A DNA stretch of 64,000 nt from Saccharibacter floricola DSM 15669 (GCF_000378165.1 NZ_KB899336.1:141092-205091), one strand, 5' to 3'. Numbered from the stretch's first letter, positions 1-8,652 are shown. Translations and numbers: made by a program. The notes: a model not told the origin generated them from the letters alone.

Positions 1-599
1 ACGATAGGGGCTTTCAGCCTCTATCGTCCCCTAAAAACTCCGGTCAACCTACCGGGCATGCTGAAGATATTTTAGTATGGGATCAAGCGCGTTTAGATAC
101 ACCGCCAAAATGGCAAGATTTGTGGGATGTGGTTCAACTCCCCGGGCAAAGAGCTCTCCCCAAAAGCGCACGTCTTACCCTTGAAATCGCGCTTCTTTCT
201 GATGGAGTGCCCCCACAACGTATTTACGAGACCCTTGCCACATCACGCGGCGTCGCCCATGCTTTCCATCGTCTTGACCAATTACGCCCCTATATCGTGT
301 GGTGGGATAGTCCTTCTAAAGCACGAGACTTGATGAAAAAGAAGGCTTTTCTGATGGGCGTCACACCTCGTAAAAGCATGGTACCATCAGCGAGAACATC
401 TAATTCCTCTCTTTTTATGAGCGGAACCACATACACGCTTTATACAACACAATTTGGGAAAAATCCGTGGGAAACAAACGCTGTAGATACCTCCCAAAAC
501 GTACCAATCTCTGATAAAACACTTGAAATTGACAACCATTTCTGGACGGTTCATGCACCTATGCTAGAAGCACGTTTCGCAGCATGGCTTCGCCGTTAA
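1..599 (+). CDS. Polyamine-type ABC transporter substrate-binding protein, 3' part
   Basis: This reading frame is already open at the left window edge, with its first complete codon at base 3, so the N-terminus, including any signal peptide, lies outside. The visible 198 residues match the C-terminal lobe of PotD/PotF-like periplasmic binding proteins: a PGxRAL-like stretch, LEIALLSDGVPPQRIY, then FHRLDQLRPYIVWWDS. Such proteins capture spermidine or putrescine and deliver them to an ABC importer. The usual 'GE(V/A)xMG' hinge segment is replaced by a divergent KKKAFLMGVTP stretch, so the ligand may differ. No permease or ATPase gene follows, so partners would have to lie upstream. The family call is fairly firm and the substrate is inferred. 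Confidence 0.7.
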   Translation, partial: DRGFQPLSSPKNSGQPTGHAEDILVWDQARLDTPPKWQDLWDVVQLPGQRALPKSARLTLEIALLSDGVPPQRIYETLATSRGVAHAFHRLDQLRPYIVWWDSPSKARDLMKKKAFLMGVTPRKSMVPSARTSNSSLFMSGTTYTLYTTQFGKNPWETNAVDTSQNVPISDKTLEIDNHFWTVHAPMLEARFAAWLRR

Positions 600-636
600 A
601 CTCTCTTCTTCATCGCCCCTAACGATACTGGACTCC

Positions 637-1128
637 ATGACTTCTACCGCGCCCTTTTGGCAAACCACTTCCCTTGATGACATGACAACGGAACAATGGG
701 AGTCTCTTTGCGACGGTTGCGGGCGTTGCTGTCTTGATAAATTACGTGACGACGAAACAGACGCCATTATCTGGACAAACGTTTCATGCCGCCTTCTAGA
801 CGGACATAGCTGCCTCTGCTCGGACTATCATCGTCGCCATCGCCGCGTGTCTGAGTGCATCACCCTCACGCTGTCTATCCTCCGCGAAGCAGATTGGCTC
901 CCCCCTAGCTGCGCCTATCGCCTCCTCCGTGATGGGTTTGACCTACCAGACTGGCACCCGCTGCGCAGCGGTACGCATGAAACAGTCCATAAAGTGGGCG
1001 CATCGGTCCGTGACCGTTGCATCAATGAGCGCGATGCCGGAATGCTCGAAGACCATGAGGTTGACTGGCCAGGTGAATGGCCAGAGCATGCTCCACCCTG
1101 TACAGCCCCCCTGTCGTCCGACACGTAA
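637..1128 (+). CDS. YcgN/UPF0260 family cysteine-cluster protein
   Basis: The 163-residue protein carries the family's N-terminal cysteine cluster CDGCGRCCLDK near residues 26–36, then further Cys residues (TNVSCRLL, CLCSDY, SECITL) and the conserved blocks WLPPSCAYRLL and LPDWHPL. These match E. coli YcgN closely in order and spacing. The cysteines suggest metal or Fe-S binding, but no biochemical role is established for the family. It lies 37 bases after the binding-protein gene. The downstream metalloprotease gene either overlaps its 3' end or starts 11 bases later, so the two may be co-transcribed. Confidence 0.9.
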   Translation: MTSTAPFWQTTSLDDMTTEQWESLCDGCGRCCLDKLRDDETDAIIWTNVSCRLLDGHSCLCSDYHRRHRRVSECITLTLSILREADWLPPSCAYRLLRDGFDLPDWHPLRSGTHETVHKVGASVRDRCINERDAGMLEDHEVDWPGEWPEHAPPCTAPLSSDT

Positions 1129-1139
1129 GCTGCTTGTTT

Positions 1140-1808
1140 ATGTTCGCCCCTCCGGTCATTTGGAAGAACGCACCACGCGCTAAGCGGCTCTCACTTCGTA
1201 TTGATATACAGAGCAAAGCTGTGGTGATCACTCTTCCCCCTCGCGCAAGCCGGAAACAGGGTATCGCACTTTTACACAGCCAAGCTCATTGGGTCAGCGA
1301 AGCTCTCGCAGCCCTTCCTGCTTCTGCTCTGGAAAGAAATCACGTGCTGTTGCACGGGTGCTTCTACCGGCTTCAGCACTCTACAGGCAACGAGACGACA
1401 CTCACCGCCGACACTTTTCTCCTCGGTGGTGAATGTTTGGAAGACAAACAGCGTCTTCTCAAGGACTTTGTGCATCAGCAAGCCAAAGTGACCTTACCGG
1501 CTCTTATTGACCATTACGGTCGCATCATGGACCAAAAACCACAGAAAATTACTCTGCGTGATACAAAAAGCCGTTGGGGCAGCTGCACGCGACAAGGACG
1601 CCTCATGCTCAACTGGCGCCTTATTATGGCGCCGGACGACATTGCTCGCTATGTGATCGTTCACGAGCTTGCTCATATGACACATTTCAATCATAGCCCT
1701 GCCTTTTGGGCTCATGTGGATCGTTTTTGCCCTGATGGAAAAAAAGGACGGCTTAAAGCAGAAAAATATCTTCGTCAGAATGGTATTCTTCTTATGCGTA
1801 TGGTATGA
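1140..1808 (+). CDS. YgjP-like (SprT-type) zinc metalloprotease
   Basis: This is a DUF45/YgjP-like metallopeptidase of 222 residues from the chosen start. The zinc-binding HExxH appears as VIVHELAHM, followed by the third ligand region NHSPAFWAHVDRFCPD, and is preceded by the family signature KSRWGSCT. An ATG at 1077 would extend it by 21 residues over the end of the upstream gene. I prefer the ATG at 1140, because family similarity begins after it (MFAPPVIWK) and it avoids a 52-base overlap, though neither start has a strong ribosome binding site. It is probably a cytosolic protease with unknown substrate. It ends 20 bases before tRNA-Leu. Confidence 0.85.
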   Translation: MFAPPVIWKNAPRAKRLSLRIDIQSKAVVITLPPRASRKQGIALLHSQAHWVSEALAALPASALERNHVLLHGCFYRLQHSTGNETTLTADTFLLGGECLEDKQRLLKDFVHQQAKVTLPALIDHYGRIMDQKPQKITLRDTKSRWGSCTRQGRLMLNWRLIMAPDDIARYVIVHELAHMTHFNHSPAFWAHVDRFCPDGKKGRLKAEKYLRQNGILLMRMV

Positions 1809-1828
1809 GGCTTTCAACTTCTGGTGTT

Positions 1829-1914
1829 GCGCGCTTGGCGGAATGGTAGACGCACGAGACTTAAAATCTCGGGTCCGTAAGGACGTGCGGGTTCAAGTCC
1901 CGCAGTGCGCACCA
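1829..1914 (+). tRNA. tRNA-Leu (anticodon UAA)
   Basis: The sequence folds as a class II tRNA. Its acceptor stem GCGCGCT pairs with AGTGCGC with one G-U pair, and the discriminator A and encoded CCA occupy 1911–1914. The D-loop region is TGGCGGAATGGTAGACGC. The anticodon arm is CGAGA/CTTAAAA/TCTCG, giving anticodon TAA. A variable arm and T-arm GCGGG-TTCAAGT-CCCGC follow. It is 86 nucleotides including CCA. An open frame running through it is a translation artefact. Confidence 0.96.
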
Positions 1915-2072
1915 GAAGCGATCCCCCAATAAAACCGTTCTCTTTGGCATACATCTGCTATCAGGCCACACCTAGATAATGCCTATATTAAGATAATGCT
2001 TCTTATTCTCATCTATCCATTCTATCATAGGAGGCCTTCTGCTTTCTCCCATTGATAGGGTTCTGCTTCTTC

Positions 2073-2843
2073 ATGGCACTGACACGCTTTCTGTCCTTCT
2101 TCCGCCGTTCACAGAAAGACAATATCCCTACTCCATTGCCGAATTCCATTCAGGACATTTACCAAAAAGCAGCGAATGGTCATGTTCTTGAGCAAGTTTT
2201 ATGGGGAAAGACCCTTCTCAACAGCCAATATGTAACACCCGATCATAAAAAGGCCTATGACTGGTTCACCATCGCCGCTCAGGCCCATTATGGCCCAGCG
2301 CATAATATGCTTGGCCGTTGCGCCCAATTTGGCTGGGGATGTCCACTGGATCTACCTACAGCCGTTCAACATTATCGCCGCGCTGCTGAGCTTAACGATT
2401 TATGGGGCATATATAATTTAGCGATCTGCACGATGCGTGGGCTGGGGACACTAAAAAACATGAAAGAAGCCTTCACGCTTTTTCACCGTGCCGCCCATAA
2501 AGGGCACCCCAAATCCATGAATCTTCTCGCCCGTTTCATAGAAGAAGGATGGGAAACACCGCGTGACCCTCGCGCCGCTTTAGACTGGTACCGCCGTTCA
2601 GCAGAGGGGGGTGATTATCGGGGGCAGCATAATTATGCAACGATTTTACTCTCTCAGAACCGTCCTCAAGAGGCGCTGTCACTCTGGCAGCGCGCCGTGC
2701 ATGACGCCACACCTGATATTCTTCTCGCCATGGAGCGTGAACTCAGCCGCCCCCACGCCCCCAAAGACCCCGAGTTAAAGGCGCTTCTGGACGAAAAACT
2801 TACGATCCTGCGTGCACAGCAGGAAAACGCAGCGTCTTCTTAA
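2073..2843 (+). CDS. Sel1-like repeat (TPR-type) protein
   Basis: This 256-residue protein consists largely of Sel1-like repeats of about 36 residues, seen as A-x2-YDWFTIAAQAHYGPAHNMLGRC, AVQHYRRAAELNDLWGIYNLA, AFTLFHRAAHKGHPKSMNLLA and ALDWYRRSAEGGDYRGQHNYA. Such solenoids bind other proteins. No signal peptide is obvious; the N-terminus is ALTRFLSFFRRS. A TTG seven codons upstream is open, but the ATG at 2073 is the more normal start and has AGGG about 12 bases ahead. It converges on moaE and overlaps its end by four bases. Its role is unknown. Confidence 0.85.
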   Translation: MALTRFLSFFRRSQKDNIPTPLPNSIQDIYQKAANGHVLEQVLWGKTLLNSQYVTPDHKKAYDWFTIAAQAHYGPAHNMLGRCAQFGWGCPLDLPTAVQHYRRAAELNDLWGIYNLAICTMRGLGTLKNMKEAFTLFHRAAHKGHPKSMNLLARFIEEGWETPRDPRAALDWYRRSAEGGDYRGQHNYATILLSQNRPQEALSLWQRAVHDATPDILLAMERELSRPHAPKDPELKALLDEKLTILRAQQENAASS

Positions 2844-3268
2844 CCATGATGATGGCACGCGACCCACTGGGCCTCACCTTCCGTGTAATGTTCTTTCTTC
2901 CACACAGGTAAGCGCTGTTTGATCGCATCAATAATAAAACGGCATGCCTGAAAGGCTGCCTCACGATGAGGGGCCGACACACCGATCCATACAGCCATAT
3001 CCCCTATATCCAACATTCCAGAACGATGCATCGCAGACGCCGCTGAAATCTCAAACCGTTCCATCGCTTCTTCTAAGATAGCCGCCCCTTCTTTGCGTGC
3101 TAGAGCCTCATACACCTGATATTCCAACGCTTTTACGGCACGCCCGTGATTATGGTTGCGCACCCATCCTTCAAAAGCACAATACCCCCCTGCCTCTGCT
3201 AAACGCAGCGCTTGCTTCAAAGGGGTTATATCCATCTCTTGAGCCGCAATGACAAAACGTATTGCCAT
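2840..3268 (-). CDS. moaE: Molybdopterin synthase catalytic subunit MoaE
   Basis: MoaE pairs with thiocarboxylated MoaD to convert precursor Z (cPMP) into molybdopterin in the cytosol. The 142-residue length is typical. Visible landmarks are GGYCAFEGWVRNHN near residues 28–41, HRSGMLDIGDMAVWIGVSAPHR in the central strand region, and the C-terminal KKEHYTEG, which contains the catalytic lysine pair. It is the last gene of the moco operon, four bases after moaD. Its stop overlaps the end of the convergent Sel1-repeat gene, leaving no room for a conventional terminator. Confidence 0.96.
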   Translation of the reverse strand: MAIRFVIAAQEMDITPLKQALRLAEAGGYCAFEGWVRNHNHGRAVKALEYQVYEALARKEGAAILEEAMERFEISAASAMHRSGMLDIGDMAVWIGVSAPHREAAFQACRFIIDAIKQRLPVWKKEHYTEGEAQWVACHHHG

Positions 3269-3272
3269 GGTT

Positions 3273-3512
3273 TTAACCTCCCGTCACGGGAGGAATGAAC
3301 ACCACCATATCTCCCTCATGAGGCACCTCATCCCATGAAGCAAACGCATCATTCACCGCCACACGAAGCTGATCACGCTCTAATGGGAACTGATAATCAC
3401 GCCTGACCTGCTCATAAAGCGTGCCGAGACTAATCGCTTCAATGTCCCGCTCTTCACGCGTGCACCCTGCTAGATCGCGCAGTTGAGCGAAATATTCTAA
3501 GGTAATCCGCAT
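3273..3512 (-). CDS. moaD: Molybdopterin synthase sulfur-carrier subunit MoaD
   Basis: This is a 79-residue ubiquitin-fold protein ending in VTGG. The exposed C-terminal Gly-Gly is adenylated and thiocarboxylated before sulfur donation to cPMP on MoaE. Family features include the N-terminal RITLEYFAQLRDLAG and the strand motif VAVNDAFASWD. Its start overlaps the mobA stop by one base and moaE follows after four bases, implying translational coupling and matched amounts of the two synthase subunits. Confidence 0.95.
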   Translation of the reverse strand: MRITLEYFAQLRDLAGCTREERDIEAISLGTLYEQVRRDYQFPLERDQLRVAVNDAFASWDEVPHEGDMVVFIPPVTGG

Positions 3513-4108
3513 CAGGCATCCTTTCCCATCTGTGCCAGAGCCGCTGCGCGATCCGCCTGACTATTCGCATTGTTCACATGATTCGCGTTCAGCGTATCCA
3601 ACAGCGCACTCTCCTGCTTTATCAGAGCCCGGCGTGGGCATACGTGCCCTTGGGCAACGTACTCCGACAATGCCGCCAGCATAGGCGGTGTCCAGATCGC
3701 ACACAAAGGCTCGGGGAGGCCATTCTCTGCGTTCCGATACGCAAGAGAACGAGAAGGAGATAGACGCCACTGATCACATAAATGCGCCAAACAGGCCTGA
3801 TCTATAAATGGCAAATCACACGCCAAGACCAGCCAATTCGCTTTGGGGAACGCACGATAAGCAGCCAAAATCCCCGCTGCTGGCCCCGTAACGGTTCCAT
3901 CGTCAACAAGGCAAGAAAAACGCGCCCTTACGCTCTCATGGCGCTGTTCAGGCCGTATAGAAACGAAAGACTGCTGCACGTAAGGCGCCACCACCTCCAT
4001 AAGATAATCAAGATGGGGCTTTCCATGGTAAGACAGCAGCGCTTTATCAGACCCCATCCGCGTGCTCTGTCCGCCTGCTAGGACAAGGCCGTAAAGACCC
4101 TCACTCAT
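3512..4108 (-). CDS. mobA: Molybdenum cofactor guanylyltransferase MobA
   Basis: MobA attaches GMP from GTP to Mo-molybdopterin, giving the guanine dinucleotide cofactor. The N-terminus holds the nucleotidyltransferase signature LAGGQSTRMGSDKALL (residues about 10–25). LVLACDLPFID supplies the metal-binding aspartate, and ENGLPEPLCAIW forms the later substrate-binding block. At 198 residues it is normal size. Its position inside the moa operon, overlapping moaC by four bases and moaD by one, suggests guanylylated cofactor is the main product here. Confidence 0.95.
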   Translation of the reverse strand: MSEGLYGLVLAGGQSTRMGSDKALLSYHGKPHLDYLMEVVAPYVQQSFVSIRPEQRHESVRARFSCLVDDGTVTGPAAGILAAYRAFPKANWLVLACDLPFIDQACLAHLCDQWRLSPSRSLAYRNAENGLPEPLCAIWTPPMLAALSEYVAQGHVCPRRALIKQESALLDTLNANHVNNANSQADRAAALAQMGKDA

Positions 4109-4587
4109 ACATTCTCTCGTTGAAAATCACGTTTCCCGCCGGCTTTTTGCAGCAACCGCACCTCATGAATCTCAATGTCATGGCTCAGCGCCTTGCACAT
4201 ATCATAGACCGTCAAAGCTGCGACAGAAGCTCCCGTTAGCGCTTCCATCTCCACCCCTGTTCGGCCATGGCATGATACATGACATTGAACAACAACATCG
4301 TCCCCCTCAACATGCAATTCAACCTGACAACCATTCAGCGGCAATGTATGACAAAGCGGAATAAGCTGCGGCGTCGCCTTTACACCCATCACCCCAGCAA
4401 TTTGCGCAACCGTCAAAACCGCGCCTTTCTTGGTCATAAAGCCTTGGTCACGCAACTGTTGCGCGCATTCAGCGGGGAAGCGAATACGCGCTTGCGCCGT
4501 AGCATGACGGGAGGTCACGTCTTTTTGGCCAACATCGACCATATGCGGATTCTGATTATGAGGATCAACATGATTTAATATGGTCAT
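4105..4587 (-). CDS. moaC: Cyclic pyranopterin monophosphate synthase MoaC
   Basis: MoaC turns the MoaA product 3',8-cyclo-7,8-dihydro-GTP into cyclic pyranopterin monophosphate. The family motifs are complete: MVDVGQKDVTSRHATA at residues 16–31, KATPQLIPLCHTLPL, and the C-terminal EMEALTGASVAALTVYDMCKA. The length of 160 residues is standard. It starts one base after the moaA stop and overlaps mobA by four bases, so it is likely translationally coupled to both. Confidence 0.97.
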   Translation of the reverse strand: MTILNHVDPHNQNPHMVDVGQKDVTSRHATAQARIRFPAECAQQLRDQGFMTKKGAVLTVAQIAGVMGVKATPQLIPLCHTLPLNGCQVELHVEGDDVVVQCHVSCHGRTGVEMEALTGASVAALTVYDMCKALSHDIEIHEVRLLQKAGGKRDFQRENV

Positions 4588-4588
4588 T

Positions 4589-5611
4589 TCAGCCCCCGAT
4601 ATAATTCATCTCAACACGTTGCGAGGCAGACTTCTGCCCATCAAGCCCTGCGCGCTTCTCACTGTAGCGGTCTGAACGCCGCTGCCATAACGTATGCAGA
4701 ACCTCCTCCACAGCATCAGGCCCTCCATGACGCACGACCGAACGGAGATCCTTCCCTTCCTGAGCAAAAAGACATGTATAAAACCGACCATCTGACGATA
4801 ACCGCGCGCGTGTACATGTCCCACAAAAAGGCATCGTGACAGAGGCAATAATGCCCACCTCACGATCAGTCCCACGATAGCGATAACGCGTCGCCACTTC
4901 GCCTTCATAACGCAGGTCTATACGCTCAAGGGGGCCATTTTGTTCAAGCAAAGCATAGATCTCATCAGCCGTCACAACCTCATGACGCTGCCACCCATTG
5001 CGCGTTCCCACATCCATATATTCGATAAACCTTGTGTTCATCTGACGCGCCGCCCCATAAGCCGCAAGTTTGGGAACCTCACGCTCATTCACACCCCGCT
5101 GCACAACGCTGTTGATCTTCACACCATCAGGGAACTGAGCCTGACAAGCCGCTTCAATCCCGCTCAGCACATGCTCAACATGCCCACGACCGCCACTCAT
5201 ATGAGAAAAAATCACAGAGTCTAACGCGTCCAAGCTAACCGTTACACGCCGCAACCCCGCCCTTTGCAACGGTTTTGCTAGCTGTGGAAGCAGCACCCCA
5301 TTGGTTGTCAGCGCTAAGTCCTCCACTCCTTCCAAAGCTGCCAAGGCTTCAACAAGCTCCAGCAACTGTGGATGCAGCAGGGGCTCCCCACCTGTCAGGC
5401 GAATTTTACGCACACCCAGCCGCACAGCACTGCGCGCAATCGTGACCATCTCCGCCACGCTCAAGCGCTCATTAGAGGCGAGGAAACGAAACCCATCGGG
5501 ATAGTCCGTCTCCGGCATGCAATACGGACAACGGAATGGACAGCGATCAATAATCGACAGTCTTAAATCCCGCCACGCACGACCGTACTGATCCCGTATG
5601 ACTACGCCCAT
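4589..5611 (-). CDS. moaA: GTP 3',8-cyclase MoaA (radical SAM)
   Basis: MoaA performs the first step of molybdopterin synthesis, radical cyclisation of GTP. The N-terminal radical-SAM cluster is the CxxxCxxC of CPFRCPYC (residues about 24–31), followed by the SAM-binding RLTGGEPLL. The second Fe-S cluster ligands are the C-terminal CGTCTRARLSSDG and YTCLF. The protein ends in GG (MNYIGG), required for activity in characterised MoaA. The length of 340 residues is typical. It overlaps the end of moeA by ten bases. Confidence 0.97.
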   Translation of the reverse strand: MGVVIRDQYGRAWRDLRLSIIDRCPFRCPYCMPETDYPDGFRFLASNERLSVAEMVTIARSAVRLGVRKIRLTGGEPLLHPQLLELVEALAALEGVEDLALTTNGVLLPQLAKPLQRAGLRRVTVSLDALDSVIFSHMSGGRGHVEHVLSGIEAACQAQFPDGVKINSVVQRGVNEREVPKLAAYGAARQMNTRFIEYMDVGTRNGWQRHEVVTADEIYALLEQNGPLERIDLRYEGEVATRYRYRGTDREVGIIASVTMPFCGTCTRARLSSDGRFYTCLFAQEGKDLRSVVRHGGPDAVEEVLHTLWQRRSDRYSEKRAGLDGQKSASQRVEMNYIGG

Positions 5612-6783
5612 GGATAAAAAGGAACGCGCGTCCCAGCGAACGCCTCTCCTTCTCCCGGTGAAAGCTCGACAATCCCACCAGTCTGAGGCAACCCCATAAA
5701 ATCCCCCGAGGTCGGCATAGGGAAAGGCTGGGCCTCTCCGCCTCTCACCTGCACCGGCACAAAACGCGTCCGCTGTGCCAAACGTGGCACGGGGGCCGTT
5801 AACGACAACGATACAACCTCGCCCACCGCGCGCTTAGCCGCTTGATCCAACAACGGCAGCACGTAACGCGCCATACACACCATGGCCGATACAGGATTTC
5901 CCGGCAAACCAACGACACGTTGCCCCGCGGAACCATAACCAAACCATAGCGGCCCACCAGGACGTTGTAAGACTTTATAAAAAACGCACTGTACCCCGAT
6001 ATGCTCTAAAGCACGCGGCACATAGTCAAAGGCCCCCATCGAAACCCCACCACTGAGCAAGACCACATCATAACGCGCTATAATGTCCCCAAGCACAGCA
6101 CATGTCTCATCATACGCATCCTTTAGCGTACGATGTTCAAGCATCGAAAAGCCGTGCAGCTGCAACATCCCCATGATCGCATAATAATTTGACCGCCGCA
6201 CCTGCCAAGGCTGGACAGGCTCATCCACCTCCACCAGCTCATCACCCGTTGTCACAACACAAACAGAAGGCTCACGGCTGACCAGCGGCGTCGCCACCCC
6301 GTTCGCCGCTAAAACGGCCAAAGAGGGGCCATCCAACTTCTGCCCCTCGCATAAAAGAACGTCTCCTTGCGTGCGGTCAGATGCTTGAGGATGAATGAAC
6401 GCACCCTGAGCAGGGAGCTCGTCTCCCATAAAAAAGACCTGATCATCCACCCGGCGAATCTGCTCAACAGGAATGATACAATTCGCCCCTATAGGCAGTA
6501 CAGAGCCTGTCGTGACCTCCCAGCAAAAAGCGCCCTCGGGCAGTTCACGCGGTGGTTCCCCAGCCCGTTGCATCCCCAAAACATGAAGTGGGAAAGCAGC
6601 CCCTACTCTTAGAGCAATGCCATCCATCATCACACGGTCATAAGGCGGTTGATCGCGCTCTGCTCTGACCTTCTGTCGCAAGACCCGTCCACGTGCGCGA
6701 TGTAATGGCACAGGCTCACACCCGAAATCACCCGCATGCCGCATCACAGCCTTATGCGCCTCTGTTACGGTGATGAGAGCCAT
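5602..6783 (-). CDS. moeA: Molybdopterin molybdenumtransferase MoeA
   Basis: MoeA inserts molybdate into adenylylated molybdopterin. The 393-residue protein shows PPYDRVMMDGIAL, the MPT-binding LLSGGVSMGAFDYV and GLPGNPVSAMV blocks, and a C-terminal MoeA domain IV. The frame is open 20 codons further upstream. The ATG at 6783 is preferred because AGAGGA lies seven bases ahead and similarity starts there (ALITVTEAHKAV). It is the first gene of the moco operon. No mogA/moaB adenylyltransferase is present in the window, so that step must be encoded elsewhere. Confidence 0.96.
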   Translation of the reverse strand: MALITVTEAHKAVMRHAGDFGCEPVPLHRARGRVLRQKVRAERDQPPYDRVMMDGIALRVGAAFPLHVLGMQRAGEPPRELPEGAFCWEVTTGSVLPIGANCIIPVEQIRRVDDQVFFMGDELPAQGAFIHPQASDRTQGDVLLCEGQKLDGPSLAVLAANGVATPLVSREPSVCVVTTGDELVEVDEPVQPWQVRRSNYYAIMGMLQLHGFSMLEHRTLKDAYDETCAVLGDIIARYDVVLLSGGVSMGAFDYVPRALEHIGVQCVFYKVLQRPGGPLWFGYGSAGQRVVGLPGNPVSAMVCMARYVLPLLDQAAKRAVGEVVSLSLTAPVPRLAQRTRFVPVQVRGGEAQPFPMPTSGDFMGLPQTGGIVELSPGEGEAFAGTRVPFYPWA

Positions 6784-7167
6784 AGCTATCCTCTTTTTAA
6801 TCCTCAGTGCCGTCCCTTTTAAATAAGAGCCCAGCGCCCACAATCAACAGCTGATACAAATGCAGAGCCCTTCCTTTGCCGTCTCTCCTCCGCCTGCTTC
6901 TATCTTTGCCGCTACAGGACTATTGCCGCAAAACCTCGCTCTTATTGTAGCGAGCCCCTCCTCACAAACATCGACAATCAGTCAGGCAGAAAGCCATAGG
7001 AGAGAAGAGTATCAACAATACAGAGCACGTTCCCAAAAGCGAGGCTTTACTAACGCTGGCCACATAAAAAAGGGCCTTCATTATCGAAGACCCTTTCCCA
7101 TCACGCACTCCCTCTATCTCTCACTAAAAAACAGAGAGGGAACACTCTATGACAGTCCTCCCTTCCT
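6784..7167. other. Intergenic region upstream of moeA
   Basis: This stretch lies upstream of the moco operon and downstream of the small membrane-protein gene, both on the minus strand. It must hold the moeA promoter. I see a terminator near its right end (annotated separately) and a six-base inverted repeat CTCGCT/AGCGAG at 6935–6940 and 6949–6954. A plus-strand frame of 103 codons exists but has low-complexity, non-protein-like content and is not called. I could not recognise a molybdenum-cofactor riboswitch by eye. Confidence 0.5.
7065..7093 (-). terminator. Rho-independent terminator after the ilvE unit
   Basis: On the minus strand GGGTCTTC and GAAGGCCC form an eight-pair stem with one G-U and a six-base loop, followed directly by a run of seven T residues. 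It lies 75 bases past the stop of the small membrane-protein gene and would end the ilvE transcript before moeA. Confidence 0.8.
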
Positions 7168-7473
7168 TTAAGAAGGAGGCGTTATGTTAAGTGCCCAAGC
7201 GGCATCTTGATTGCGCTCCGGCGTATCCGCCAGAACATAGCCCTCATCAGACAGCATGCGCGTCATATAATGGCGATTATAGAAAAAGCAGTAAAATAAC
7301 TGCCAAAATCCGCCCGTAATCGCCGTTAAAACGGCATGGAGGACAGCGACCAAAATCTCACCGCGAATAAGCGGTACCAAAAAGCCGAAAAAGAGATACG
7401 TCCAGCTAAAACCGATATAACCCTTCCGCGTTATACCAGATGCAGTATTACGAATCAGAACTCTCTCTGCCAT
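7168..7473 (-). CDS. Small membrane protein of unknown function
   Basis: This 101-residue protein has two clear hydrophobic segments: roughly residues 20–37, within GYIGFSWTYLFFGFLVPLIRG, and residues 41–64, within LVAVLHAVLTAITGGFWQLF. A short aromatic FYNRHYMTRML region and a soluble tail follow. The pattern (SWTYLFFGFLVPLIRG then a helix ending in a Tyr/Phe-rich turn) resembles small TM2-like or HrgC-like inner-membrane proteins, none with known function. It begins 19 bases after the ilvE stop and is probably co-transcribed with it, since a terminator follows. Confidence 0.7.
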   Translation of the reverse strand: MAERVLIRNTASGITRKGYIGFSWTYLFFGFLVPLIRGEILVAVLHAVLTAITGGFWQLFYCFFYNRHYMTRMLSDEGYVLADTPERNQDAAWALNITPPS

Positions 7474-7492
7474 GAAGCCGTCCCTTTATTGC

Positions 7493-8578
7493 TCACACTG
7501 TTACGTGGTGGACCCAATGAAACGAATCCTCCGCCTCACCACGTTGCACGTTACTCAAGGCTTCACGCAAGCGTAAAGCAACAGGGCCGGCCGTTTTCCC
7601 ATCACCAAAGCGTGCTTCATCGCCTGAAGCGCGGTGGAAAGACCCGATAGGAGACACCACCGCAGCCGTGCCACACGCAAATGCTTCGACGATCTCACCT
7701 GAGGCAGCGCCTGCAAACACATCATCAATAGCGATGGGCTCCTCACGCATCGTCAGGCCCATCTTACGGCCCAGCTTGAGCAAGCTATCGCGTGTAATGC
7801 CACGCAAAATGGCTCCGCTCAGCGGTGGTGTCACCACAGAACCATCTTTATGAACGAACATGACATTCATGCCGCCCATTTCATCCACATAACGCCGCTC
7901 ACGGGCATCAAGGAACAGAACTTGGTCACAGCCTTTCTCAGCAGCTTCTTGCTGAGGGACAAGGCTAGACGCGTAATTGCCGCCACATTTTGCTTCACCC
8001 GTTCCACCAATTGCCGCACGGGTATACTCATCCGACACCCACACAGACACACAGCCAGAGCTGAAATAAGCACCAACGGGACTTGCCAACAGCACAAATA
8101 AATATTCGTTCGCGCGCTTCACACCCAAAAACACTTCATTAGAAATCATGAAAGGACGTAGATAAAGGCTCTGGTCACTTCCCTGAGGAACCCAGTCCCG
8201 ATCAACTTTAAGAAGATTTTCAATAGCACCCATAAAGAGATCTTCAGGCAATTCCGCCATTGCCAAACGACGGGCCGATGCCGCAAAACGGGCAGCGTTC
8301 GCTCCAGGACGGAACAGAGTAATATCCCCATTTTTCCCGCGATAAGCTTTCAGCCCCTCAAAAATCTCCTGCCCATAATGCAAAACCGTTGAGGCTGGAT
8401 CAATCGACAATGGCCCCCGTGGCACCACCTTTGCATCATGCCATCCCTGACCTTCAACATAGCGAATAACCACCATATGATCGGTAAACACACGACCAAA
8501 TTTTGGGTCTTTAAGGAGTGCTTCCCGTTGATCAGCCGGAGTAGGAGTGGAGGTCTTTTCGATGTGGAAGTCAGCCAT
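7493..8578 (-). CDS. ilvE: Branched-chain amino acid aminotransferase
   Basis: This PLP-dependent class IV aminotransferase performs the last step of Leu, Ile and Val synthesis, or the first step of their breakdown. At 361 residues it belongs to the longer BCAT group that also includes the eukaryotic enzymes. Visible features are the N-terminal substrate-binding LHYGQEIFEGLKAYRG (around residues 87–102), LYLRPFMI, and the cofactor lysine within GTGEAKCGGNYASS. The C-terminal FACGTAAVVSPIG binds the PLP phosphate. The start follows a spacer after the rpsI terminator, so it is transcribed separately from rplM-rpsI. Confidence 0.95.
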   Translation of the reverse strand: MADFHIEKTSTPTPADQREALLKDPKFGRVFTDHMVVIRYVEGQGWHDAKVVPRGPLSIDPASTVLHYGQEIFEGLKAYRGKNGDITLFRPGANAARFAASARRLAMAELPEDLFMGAIENLLKVDRDWVPQGSDQSLYLRPFMISNEVFLGVKRANEYLFVLLASPVGAYFSSGCVSVWVSDEYTRAAIGGTGEAKCGGNYASSLVPQQEAAEKGCDQVLFLDARERRYVDEMGGMNVMFVHKDGSVVTPPLSGAILRGITRDSLLKLGRKMGLTMREEPIAIDDVFAGAASGEIVEAFACGTAAVVSPIGSFHRASGDEARFGDGKTAGPVALRLREALSNVQRGEAEDSFHWVHHVTV

Positions 8579-8652
8579 GACGTAAGATTCCTAAAGAAAA
8601 TAGGGCATTTAACGCAATAATACTTTCCTTGCTCTGACACAAGTTTTCCCAC

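Noticed and set aside
1714-1932. Plus-strand frame reading through tRNA-Leu
   Set aside because: The translated GGMVDARDLKSR pattern is the classic artefact of reading a tRNA-Leu gene.
6860-7171. 103-codon plus-strand frame upstream of moeA
   Set aside because: It has no family features, runs through a terminator of the opposite strand, and has low-complexity Ser/Pro content.
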